This document shows positions 57,305 through 64,000 of a stretch of DNA of 64,000 nucleotides, piece after piece. The stretch's first letter is position 1; each line of letters opens with the position of its first letter. The translations under genes and the position numbers were made by a program. The notes beneath the pieces were generated by a model that was not told the DNA's origin, did no database searches, and saw only the letters and a list, made by a program, of their open reading frames with translations. The DNA comes from Rubrivivax sp. (lineage in GTDB: Bacteria > Pseudomonadota > Gammaproteobacteria > Burkholderiales > Burkholderiaceae_C), in assembly GCA_030681795.1 (NCBI GenBank), contig JAUXRG010000053.1, positions 62,001 to 126,000 of the forward strand. Direction: 5' to 3'.

Positions 57305-58127
57305 GCGGTGCGGCCGGCGCCACGATGGCGCCCTGGATGCCGTGGCGCACCAGCGCCTGGGCCACGAAGCCGCTGGCCTTGGCCTGCTCGACGAAGGCCC
57401 GCAGCAGCTGCTCGGCGGCCGCGCCGCGGCCGGCCTGCAAGCCCATCGCCTGCTCGATGACCATGAATCGCCCGGGCAGCAGGCGCAGGCCGCCACGCCG
57501 TGCGGCATCGGCCTGCAACTGCTGCTTCACGCCCGCGGCCACATCGGCGTTCTCGGCCAGCATGCGCTCGACCACGGTGGGCGAGGTCGGCGCGCGCACC
57601 AGCTGCGCGGCCTTGAGCTGGCGCACCAGGAACAGGTCGTAGGCGCTGCCCTGGCCGACCATCACGCGCGTGCCCGGGCGGTCCACCTGGGCGTTGTCGG
57701 TGAGGGCCGAATCCTGGCGCACGAGGTACGCGCCTTCGATCTGCACGTAGGGCGCACTGAAGGCGATGCCGTCGCTGCGCAGGGGGTCGATGGCGAAGAA
57801 GCCGATATCGGCCTGGCCGCCCTTGACCGTCACCACGGATTTGGCCGCGGCATCCACCACCACCAGATCGAGCGCCAGGCCCAGCTTCTCGGCCAGGGCC
57901 CGCGCCAGGTCCACCGAAACCCCGGACACCTCGCCGCTGGCGGCGTCGCGCCGGGCCAGGATCGGGTTGCCCAGGTTGATGCAGGCGCGCAGCCGCCCGG
58001 TGGGCGCAAAGGCCGCGGCCACGGGGGCCGGCACGGCGGGCGCCGTGCTGCAGGCGGTGCTGCCGCCGATGGAAGCCGAAGCGCCGGCCCAGCTCAGCAG
58101 GCGGCGGCGGGTGATGAACGCGTGCAT
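57297..58127 (-). CDS. Amino-acid-type periplasmic solute-binding protein
   Basis: The protein has 276 residues. The N-terminus ITRRRLLSWAGASASIGGST carries an Arg-Arg motif, as in Tat signals, followed by a Cys (TACS) that could be lipidated. The mature domain is SBP_bac_3: LRACINLGNPILARR, VSVDLARALAEKLGL, QADIGFFAIDPLRSDGIAFS, and GSAYDLFLVRQLKAA. It probably binds an amino acid or similar small molecule, as a transporter subunit or a sensor ligand carrier. No transporter genes adjoin. Its 3' end overlaps the cyclase gene tail by eight bases on the opposite strand. Confidence 0.85.
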   Translation of the reverse strand: MHAFITRRRLLSWAGASASIGGSTACSTAPAVPAPVAAAFAPTGRLRACINLGNPILARRDAASGEVSGVSVDLARALAEKLGLALDLVVVDAAAKSVVTVKGGQADIGFFAIDPLRSDGIAFSAPYVQIEGAYLVRQDSALTDNAQVDRPGTRVMVGQGSAYDLFLVRQLKAAQLVRAPTSPTVVERMLAENADVAAGVKQQLQADAARRGGLRLLPGRFMVIEQAMGLQAGRGAAAEQLLRAFVEQAKASGFVAQALVRHGIQGAIVAPAAPLS

Positions 58128-58249
58128 GGCATGGGGCCCTGTCGTGTCGCAGCACGGCGCTGCCGTGCCAGTGTAGGGCGGGGCGCATACTGCCCGGCCA
58201 GGCACCAGCGCCCCGAGGGCACGCCCCTTGGCCGCCACCGAGAGCCGAC

Positions 58250-59458
58250 ATGACCCCCAGCCGACACATCAAGCACGCCGACCTGCGCGGCGCCGCACGC
58301 CTGGCCACCGACGCCACCGCCGGCCTGACCGACCTGGTCGAAGCCATGCACGAACGCATCGCCCGCCTGCCTGGCGTGCCTGCGGCCGGCGTCGCGGGGC
58401 GCACCCGTGGCATCACCGGCCTGGTCTACAAGAGCATCCGCGGCGTCACGCACCTGGTGGGCGGCAGCATCGAGGCCTTGCTGGGCCTGCTGGCGCCGGC
58501 ACTCGCGCCCGGAGAAACCACGCCGCAGCGCGAAGCCCTCGTCGCGGCGCTGAACGGCGTGCTCGGCGACTACCTGGCCGAGACCGGCAACCCGCTGGCC
58601 ACGCCCATGGCCTGGCGCCGCGAGGGCCGCGCCCTGATGCTCGAGCCGGCCGCGCTGGCCGCCCGCCTGCCCGACGCCGGAGCGCGCCTGCTCGTGCTGC
58701 TGCACGGCCTGTGCATGAACGACCTGCAGTGGTGCCGCGAGGGCCACGACCACGGCGCCGCGCTGGCGCGCGAGCTCGGCTACACCCCCGTCTACCTGCA
58801 CTACAACACGGGCTTGCACGTCTCCATCAACGGCCACGCGCTGGCGCGGCAGATGGAGCAATTGCTGGCGGCCTGGCCGGTGCCGGTGCAGCGCCTGGTG
58901 CTGCTGGGCCACAGCATGGGTGGCCTGGTGGCGCGCAGCGCGCTGCACTGTGCCACGCAGGCGGGTGCCGCCTGGCCGGCGCGGCTGGACGATCTGGTCT
59001 TCCTGGGCACGCCGCACCACGGCGCGCCGCTGGAGCGCGCCGGCCACTGGGTGGACCTGCTGCTCGGCGCCACGCCCTATGCCGCACCCTTCGCGCGGCT
59101 GGGCAAGGTGCGCAGCGCCGGCATCACCGACCTGCGCCACGGCAACCTGCTCGACGAAGACTGGGTCGGCCGCGACCGCTTCGCGCATGGCGCCGACCGC
59201 CGCCAGATCGTGCCTCTGCCCGAGCACGTGCGCTGCCATGCGCTGGCCGCGACCATCGGCCAGGAACAAGGGGACATGAAAGACCGCCTGCTCGGCGACG
59301 GCCTGGTGCCGCTGGACAGCGCCCTGGGCCGCCACAAGGACACCGCGCGCACCCTGGCCTTCGCCGAAGACCGCCAATGGGTGGGCCACGGCATGAGCCA
59401 CCTGGATCTGCTGAGCCGGCCCGAGGTCTACGCGCGGCTGCGCGACTGGTTGGAGTGA
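58250..59458 (+). CDS. PGAP1/lipase-like alpha/beta hydrolase
   Basis: The protein has 402 residues and no signal peptide. The hydrolase core starts near residue 147 with LLVLLHGLCMNDLQW. The nucleophile Ser is in LGHSMGGLVARSAL near residue 222. LGTPHHGAPLERAGHWVD is a typical PGAP1/lipase segment, and the likely catalytic His is in GHGMSHLDLLSRPEV near the end. The N-terminal 120 residues are helical with HADLRGAARLATDATAGLTD. It could cleave esters of lipids or polymers. The substrate is unknown. Confidence 0.85.
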   Translation: MTPSRHIKHADLRGAARLATDATAGLTDLVEAMHERIARLPGVPAAGVAGRTRGITGLVYKSIRGVTHLVGGSIEALLGLLAPALAPGETTPQREALVAALNGVLGDYLAETGNPLATPMAWRREGRALMLEPAALAARLPDAGARLLVLLHGLCMNDLQWCREGHDHGAALARELGYTPVYLHYNTGLHVSINGHALARQMEQLLAAWPVPVQRLVLLGHSMGGLVARSALHCATQAGAAWPARLDDLVFLGTPHHGAPLERAGHWVDLLLGATPYAAPFARLGKVRSAGITDLRHGNLLDEDWVGRDRFAHGADRRQIVPLPEHVRCHALAATIGQEQGDMKDRLLGDGLVPLDSALGRHKDTARTLAFAEDRQWVGHGMSHLDLLSRPEVYARLRDWLE

Positions 59459-59487
59459 GCCGGTAGCATCGGTGAGCCGGTAACATC
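59456..59487 (+). repeat. Short direct repeat before hsdR
   Basis: TGAGCCGGTAGCATC (59456-59470) is followed two bases on by TGAGCCGGTAACATC (59473-59487), identical at 14 of 15 positions. The first copy includes the stop codon of the hydrolase gene. It may be a slip-duplication. No function is evident. Confidence 0.6.
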
Positions 59488-59495
59488 CCCAGCCC

Positions 59496-61997
59496 ATGGC
59501 CCGGCGCCACAAGAGCGCCGCCCCCGCACGCCGGGCCCAGGCCTGGGAGGGCCTTGCGTTGGCGAACCCCGAGCAACTTGCCCGCGTCGAGATCGACGGC
59601 CTGCTGCAGGCGGCTGGCTGGGCCGTGCAGGACAAGGCCCGTGCCAACCTGCACGCCACGCGCGGTGTGGCCATCCGCGAGTTCCCGCTCGAAGCCGGCT
59701 ACGGCTTTGCCGACTACCTGCTGTATGTCGAAGGCCGCGCCTGCGGCGTCATCGAAGCCAAGAAGCAGGGCACGACGCTCACCGGCGTCGAGACGCAATC
59801 CGCGCGCTATGCCCAGGGCTTGCCCGGCAGCCTGCCGGCCTGGCGCCGGCCGCTGCCCTTCGCCTATGAGTCCACCGGCGTCGAAACCCATTTCACCAAC
59901 GGCCTGGACCCGGCGCCGCGCGCCCGCAGCGTCTTCGCTTTCCACACCCCGGCGCTGCTGGCCGAGTGGCTGAAGCTGCTGCCCGTGCCCACGCGGCTCA
60001 GCACCGGTGGCGAGCCGCCCGCGCAAGCCCAAGCCACCGCATCGACCTTCCTGGCCCGCCTGCAGCAGATGCCCGAACTCGTCACCGAGTGGGGCGATTT
60101 CAAGCTCTGGCCGGCGCAGATCACCGCCGTGCGCAACCTGGAAGCGAGCCTGGCCGCCAACAAGCCGCGCGCGCTGATCCAGATGGCGACAGGGTCCGGC
60201 AAGACCTTCACCGCCATCAGCTTCATCTACCGCCTCATCAAGTTCGCCGGCGCGCGGCGCGTGCTGTTCCTGGTGGACCGCGGCAACCTCGGCCGCCAGG
60301 CGAAGAAGGAATTCGACGCCTACGTCTCGCCCTACAACAACTACAAGTTCGGTGAGGAATACATCGTCCAGCACCTGCAGAGCAACACGCTGGACACCAC
60401 GGCGCGCGTCACCATCAGCACCATCCAGCGTTTGTTCAGCATGCTCAAGGGCCGCGAGCTGGCCGAGGAGGACGACGAGCGCAGCACAGCGCAATCCGAA
60501 AGCCTGTTCAAGGACCCCGAGCCCATCGCCTACAACCCGCGCTTCCCGATCGAAACCTTCGACCTCATCGTCACCGACGAGGCCCACCGCAGCATCTACA
60601 ACCTGTGGCGCCAGGTGCTCGAATACTTCGACGCCCACCTCATCGGCCTGACCGCCACGCCCAACAAGCAGACCTTCGGCTTCTTCAACCAGAACCTGGT
60701 GATGGAGTACGGCCACGCGCAGGCCGTGGCCGACGGCGTCAACGTCAACTACGACGTCTATCGCATCCGCACCGCGGTGAGCGAGCAAGGCGCGCAGGTC
60801 GAAGCCGGCTACTGGCTGGAGACCATGGACCGCGCCACGCGCAAGAAGAACGCCTGGCAGCTCGACGACGACTTCGACTACGCCGCCGAAGCGCTGGACC
60901 GCAAAGTCCAGACGCCCGACCAGATCCGCACCCTCGTGCGCGTCATCCGCGACGACGACCTGCGCGGCGTCAACCCCGGCGAGCATGTGCACAAGGACCA
61001 CTTCGTCATCGTCGATTGCGTCGGCGTGTGCGAGCACGACCTCACCGACAGCCGCCCGATGGACGCGAAGAAGACCGTACCGCTGGACGCGCTGCTGCAG
61101 GCCGTGAGCCTGGGCAACGTCGAAGACGAGGTGCTCAGCAGCGTGGCCGCGCGCCTGGCGCGGCTGGACACGCAGTTGACCGAGGCCGAGCGTTCGCAAG
61201 TGCGCAGCGCCAGCGGCGGGCTGGACCTGAAGATGCTGGCCGGCGGCATCGTGCAGGCGCTGCAGCCCAAGGACGACGCCAGCCCGCAGGAACAGGAAGC
61301 CGCGCTGCGCCAGGCCGTCAGGCCGCTGGCCGACCCGGCGCTGCGCCAACTCATCCTGGGCCTGAAGGCCAACAAGGACCTGGTCATCGACACCGTCACG
61401 CAAGACCGCGTCATCGAAGCCGGCTTCAGCGCAGCGGCGCGCGAACGTGCGCAAGGCATCGTGCAGACCTTCGAAGCCTTCATCGCCCAGCACAAGGACG
61501 AGATCACCGCGCTGCAGATCCTCTACAGCCGCCCCACCCGCGCGCCGCTGACGTTCGACGACATCAAGCTGCTGGCCGACGCGCTGCACGCGCCGCCGCA
61601 CCTGCTGGACGAGAGCACGCTGTGGCAGGCCTATGCGGCGCTGGACCAGAGCAAGGTCAAAGGCGCCAGCCGCCAGCGCATCCTCACCGACCTGGTGAGC
61701 CTGGTGCGCTTTGCGATGCAGCAGGACAACGAGCTGGTGCCTTACCCCGAGCGCGTGGCCGCCAACTACAAGGCCTGGCTGGCGCAGCAGGCTTCAGCGG
61801 GCCATGTCTTCACGCCCGAGCAGCAGCGCTGGCTGGAAATGATCCGCGACCATGTGGCGGCGAACCTGGGCGTGACGCTGGACGATTTCGAGTACGCGCC
61901 GTTCAGCCAGCAAGGCGGGCTGGGGCGGGTGCATCAGTTGTTTGGGGCGGAGTTGCGACCGTTGCTGGACCAGCTCAACCGCCATCTCGCGGCATAA
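59496..61997 (+). CDS. hsdR: Type I restriction endonuclease subunit R
   Basis: The protein has 833 residues. The N-terminal nuclease domain has GYGFADYLLYVEG followed by CGVIEAKK, a PD-(D/E)xK site near residues 66-88. The translocase follows with QMATGSGKTFTAISFIY (Walker A, near 230), TDEAHRSIYNLW (DEAH box, near 360) and GLTATPNKQTFGFF. An EcoEI-type C-terminal helical domain ends the protein. It translocates and cuts unmodified DNA in complex with HsdM and HsdS. The domain set is complete. hsdM is not in this window. Confidence 0.93.
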   Translation: MARRHKSAAPARRAQAWEGLALANPEQLARVEIDGLLQAAGWAVQDKARANLHATRGVAIREFPLEAGYGFADYLLYVEGRACGVIEAKKQGTTLTGVETQSARYAQGLPGSLPAWRRPLPFAYESTGVETHFTNGLDPAPRARSVFAFHTPALLAEWLKLLPVPTRLSTGGEPPAQAQATASTFLARLQQMPELVTEWGDFKLWPAQITAVRNLEASLAANKPRALIQMATGSGKTFTAISFIYRLIKFAGARRVLFLVDRGNLGRQAKKEFDAYVSPYNNYKFGEEYIVQHLQSNTLDTTARVTISTIQRLFSMLKGRELAEEDDERSTAQSESLFKDPEPIAYNPRFPIETFDLIVTDEAHRSIYNLWRQVLEYFDAHLIGLTATPNKQTFGFFNQNLVMEYGHAQAVADGVNVNYDVYRIRTAVSEQGAQVEAGYWLETMDRATRKKNAWQLDDDFDYAAEALDRKVQTPDQIRTLVRVIRDDDLRGVNPGEHVHKDHFVIVDCVGVCEHDLTDSRPMDAKKTVPLDALLQAVSLGNVEDEVLSSVAARLARLDTQLTEAERSQVRSASGGLDLKMLAGGIVQALQPKDDASPQEQEAALRQAVRPLADPALRQLILGLKANKDLVIDTVTQDRVIEAGFSAAARERAQGIVQTFEAFIAQHKDEITALQILYSRPTRAPLTFDDIKLLADALHAPPHLLDESTLWQAYAALDQSKVKGASRQRILTDLVSLVRFAMQQDNELVPYPERVAANYKAWLAQQASAGHVFTPEQQRWLEMIRDHVAANLGVTLDDFEYAPFSQQGGLGRVHQLFGAELRPLLDQLNRHLAA

Positions 61998-62010
61998 ACT
62001 TGCGCGCACC

Positions 62011-62319
62011 ATGACCGACCTCATCGACCAGAAGCGCAATGAAGTGGCATCGCTATGCCGTCGCTCCGGTGCGCGCCGGCTCGATGCGTTCGGGTCGGTG
62101 GTTCGGGACGACTTCGACCCCGCGACGAGTGATCTGGACTTCATCGTCGAGTTCGATGACGTGCCGCCTGCCGCCTATGCCGAGGCCTACTTATCGCTCA
62201 AGGAAGGACTGGAATCGCTGTTCGGTCGGCCGGTGGACCTGGTGACGGACAGCGGCCTGGAGAACCCGTTCTTCCGCCGCCGCCTCGCCGCCGAACGCAC
62301 CACGGTGTATGCACGCTGA
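62011..62319 (+). CDS. MNT-type minimal nucleotidyltransferase
   Basis: The protein has 102 residues. The nucleotidyltransferase motif is complete: FGSVVRDDF (residues 27-35) then TSDLDFIVEF (39-48) with the DxD metal ligands, and a third Asp in PVDLVTD. Proteins of this size (MntA, PF01909-like) usually pair with a HEPN ribonuclease (HepT), where they AMPylate and silence it. Here the expected HEPN gene is only a stub of 34 codons. The ATG at 62011 follows hsdR by 13 bases, so it rides in the restriction operon. Confidence 0.9.
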   Translation: MTDLIDQKRNEVASLCRRSGARRLDAFGSVVRDDFDPATSDLDFIVEFDDVPPAAYAEAYLSLKEGLESLFGRPVDLVTDSGLENPFFRRRLAAERTTVYAR

Positions 62320-62423
62320 TGCCGAAGCTGCTTGAGGACATCCGCGACGCTGCTGCTGCATCGACTTTTCGGGCGGAGTTGCCGAAGGTGATTGAAGCGT
62401 TGAATCGGGCGTTGGTGGCGTGA
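62319..62423 (+). pseudogene. Stub resembling the start of a HEPN (HepT-like) gene
   Basis: A 34-residue frame, ATG 62319 to TGA 62423, begins MPKLLEDIRDAAAAS and ends EALNRALVA. The first part resembles the N-terminus of HEPN proteins that pair with MNT nucleotidyltransferases (LEDIRDA). The catalytic RxxxxH region is absent. Its start overlaps the nucleotidyltransferase stop (TGATG) and its stop overlaps the GTG of hsdS. It is probably a truncated relic, or a new micro-protein. Confidence 0.5.
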
Positions 62424-63613
62424 CGGCGCTCGATCAATTGACCGTACCAAGGGTTGACCAAGACGGTCCTGCAGCGGACGTTGCGAACTTCACCTACGTG
62501 GATATCAGCAGCATCGACAACCAAGCCAAGCGCGTGGTCGAGCCAAAGGTGCTGGCGATCGGTGACGCGCCAAGCCGTGCACGGCAGCGACTGCAAGCCG
62601 GTGACGTATTGGTGTCAATGACGCGCCCCAATCTGAATGCGGTCGCCATCGTGCCACCCGCTTTAGACGGAGCAGTCGGTTCGACAGGATTCCATGTGCT
62701 GCGTGCACGGCGCAAAGTGCTTCCCGAGTGGCTGTACTTTGGCGTCCAGACGAAGCGCTTCATTGAAGAAATGTCGTCGGTGGTACAGGGCGCGCTGTAC
62801 CCCGCCGTGCGACCTAAAGACATACGTGCGTTCCGATTGCCTGCGCCGCCAGTAGAAGAACAGTGCCGCATCGTCGCCGAGATCGAAAAGCAGTTCTCCC
62901 GCCTCGACGAAGCCGTCGCCAACCTCCAGCGCGTCAAGGCGAATCTGCGGCGCTACGAGAGGGCGGTTCTTGCAGAAGCGGTTGGGGATCAGGGCATTGA
63001 ACCTTTGGGCGAACTGCCCGCAGGTTGGATGTGGAAAGCGCTTCCCGATCTTGGTGAACTCGGAAGGGGCAAGTCCAAGCATCGTCCGCGTGACGACATA
63101 CGCCTCTACGGTGGCCCATTTCCATTCATTCAGACCGGCGATGTCAGACGCTCCGGCGGGCTTATCAAGGAATTCACGCAGACCTACTCCGAGTTCGGTC
63201 TGGCGCAGAGCAGGCTTTGGCCCGCGGGCACTCTCTGCATCACGATTGCAGCAAACATTGCCGAGACAGGAATCTTGGCCATGCCAGCTTGCTTCCCTGA
63301 CAGCGTGGTGGGCTTTCTGTCCGACGACAAGACGCTGACGCGCTTTGTCGAGTTCTTCATGCGCACGGCTCGTGAAGACCTCGAACGCTTCGCGCCGGCC
63401 ACCGCACAGAAGAACATCAATCTCGCGATCCTTGAGCGCGTTGTCGTGCCAGTGCCGTCGCCCGCCGAGCGAGACCGCATCGTCGCCGAAGTCGACCGCC
63501 GCCTGTCCATCGTCCGCGAAGTCGAGACTGAGGTCGATATGAACCTCAAGCGCGCGCAGGCGCTGCGGCAATCTGTACTGCAGGCGGCTTTCGCATGCAA
63601 ACTACCAGCGTGA
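62420..63613 (+). CDS. hsdS: Type I restriction specificity subunit HsdS, short N-terminus
   Basis: The protein has 397 residues. Target-recognition domain 1 is present (VDISSIDNQAKRVVEP, SRARQRLQAGDVLVSMTRPN). It is followed by the conserved helical region RLPAPPVEEQCRIVAEIEKQ, then domain 2 starting LPAGWMWKALPDLGELGRGK, and the terminal coil with VPVPSPAERDRIVAEVD. It sets the DNA target of the type I complex. The first ten or so residues of a usual TRD1 (LPxGWxWxxL) are missing. The frame opens only at GTG 62420 because of an in-frame stop at 62393. A small 5' truncation joined to the HEPN stub is likely. Confidence 0.88.
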   Translation: MTALDQLTVPRVDQDGPAADVANFTYVDISSIDNQAKRVVEPKVLAIGDAPSRARQRLQAGDVLVSMTRPNLNAVAIVPPALDGAVGSTGFHVLRARRKVLPEWLYFGVQTKRFIEEMSSVVQGALYPAVRPKDIRAFRLPAPPVEEQCRIVAEIEKQFSRLDEAVANLQRVKANLRRYERAVLAEAVGDQGIEPLGELPAGWMWKALPDLGELGRGKSKHRPRDDIRLYGGPFPFIQTGDVRRSGGLIKEFTQTYSEFGLAQSRLWPAGTLCITIAANIAETGILAMPACFPDSVVGFLSDDKTLTRFVEFFMRTAREDLERFAPATAQKNINLAILERVVVPVPSPAERDRIVAEVDRRLSIVREVETEVDMNLKRAQALRQSVLQAAFACKLPA

Positions 63614-63637
63614 CAATGGCGCCTTGGAGGTTCCACA

Positions 63638-64000
63638 GTGAGCACAGACAGCACATTTGAGATGGCCACGCTGCGATTCGATGGCGAGCGCTTCGCCGGG
63701 CATGCGCTGGACGTTGAGTGCACGCAGGAGCTGATCGCGTATCGCAACCTGGTACTGGAATGTGCCAAGGCACTCTGGCGCGCCAAGTATCCGAACCGCG
63801 TGTACTTGCCCAAGGGCTTCGGCAAGGGATTTCGCCTGCAGTTCAACAGGCTCGAGGATGGATCGGCGCTTGTGCCTCTGCAACGCGTTCGTGTTGCGGG
63901 CGAGCAAGGCGAGCTTGAACTCGCCGACGAATTCGATGAGGCCGTAACCCTTATCGATCAAGCCATTGCCGCCGCAAACGACGATGACCTATTGCCGACT
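63638..64000 (+). CDS. Protein of unknown function, cut by right edge
   Basis: An open frame from GTG 63638 runs to the last base (121 codons) without a stop. GGAGG lies seven bases before the GTG. ATG 63662 is an alternative. The sequence (ATLRFDGERFAGHALDVECT, YLPKGFGKGFRLQFNRLEDG) is hydrophilic with no membrane segment. I believe similar proteins occur beside restriction and defence genes but know no name. It starts 24 bases after hsdS and is probably in the same transcript. Confidence 0.75.
   Translation, partial: MSTDSTFEMATLRFDGERFAGHALDVECTQELIAYRNLVLECAKALWRAKYPNRVYLPKGFGKGFRLQFNRLEDGSALVPLQRVRVAGEQGELELADEFDEAVTLIDQAIAAANDDDLLPT

Overview
The window is high-GC DNA from a betaproteobacterium of the order Burkholderiales. 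The evidence is the rpmH-rnpA-yidD-yidC-mnmE block divergent from dnaA-dnaN-gyrB, the kdsD-kdsC-lptC block, a PEP-CTERM protein and the overall gene style. A complete set of menaquinone genes (menF, D, H, B, C, E) is unusual in this order, where ubiquinone dominates. It fits a Rubrivivax-like member of the Leptothrix/Rubrivivax group, but that placement is an inference.

Layout. 1-8.8 kb: housekeeping and metabolic genes (thioredoxin-fold protein cut by the left edge, DUF427, NnrU, polyamine-type binding protein, ornithine cyclodeaminase family, HDOD, GMC oxidoreductase, MarC). 9-17.4 kb: glycine-rich RRM protein, SDR, lptC-kdsC-kdsD, a Kef-type antiporter, a 55-residue basic protein, a COG2509 flavoprotein and apt. 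17.6-20.9 kb: three exported proteins (PEP-CTERM protein, 560-residue secreted protein, parvulin). 21-31 kb: replication-origin region. mnmE, yidC, yidD, rnpA and rpmH read left and dnaA, dnaN and gyrB read right, with back-to-back promoters and DnaA boxes between them. 31.2-38.1 kb: menF-menD-menH-menB, then a GIY-YIG gene, then menC. 38.2-53.7 kb: an accessory island. It holds an AT-rich secreted hydrolase, a complete ISL3-family element with its 8-bp target duplication, a decayed IS4-type transposase, a PhoD-like phosphatase with a small protein that duplicates its C-terminal domain, a decayed second copy of the menC 3' part, and a six-gene leftward block. That block carries two large paralogous winged-helix/BTAD/ATPase regulators around four small envelope proteins. 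54-59.5 kb: menE, a PAS-GGDEF diguanylate cyclase, a solute-binding protein and a lipase-like hydrolase. 59.5-64 kb: type I restriction genes hsdR and hsdS with an MNT nucleotidyltransferase and a HEPN-like remnant between them, then a gene cut by the right edge. No hsdM is present in the window.

How the genes fit together. The men genes keep the enterobacterial order F-D-H-B-C-E. They are interrupted twice, by the GIY-YIG gene between menB and menC and by about 16 kb between menC and menE. The menC relic at 45.5 kb suggests that the larger interruption arose together with a duplication of the menC end. The most novel material is the island: the PhoD-like/small-protein pair and the two-regulator envelope cassette.
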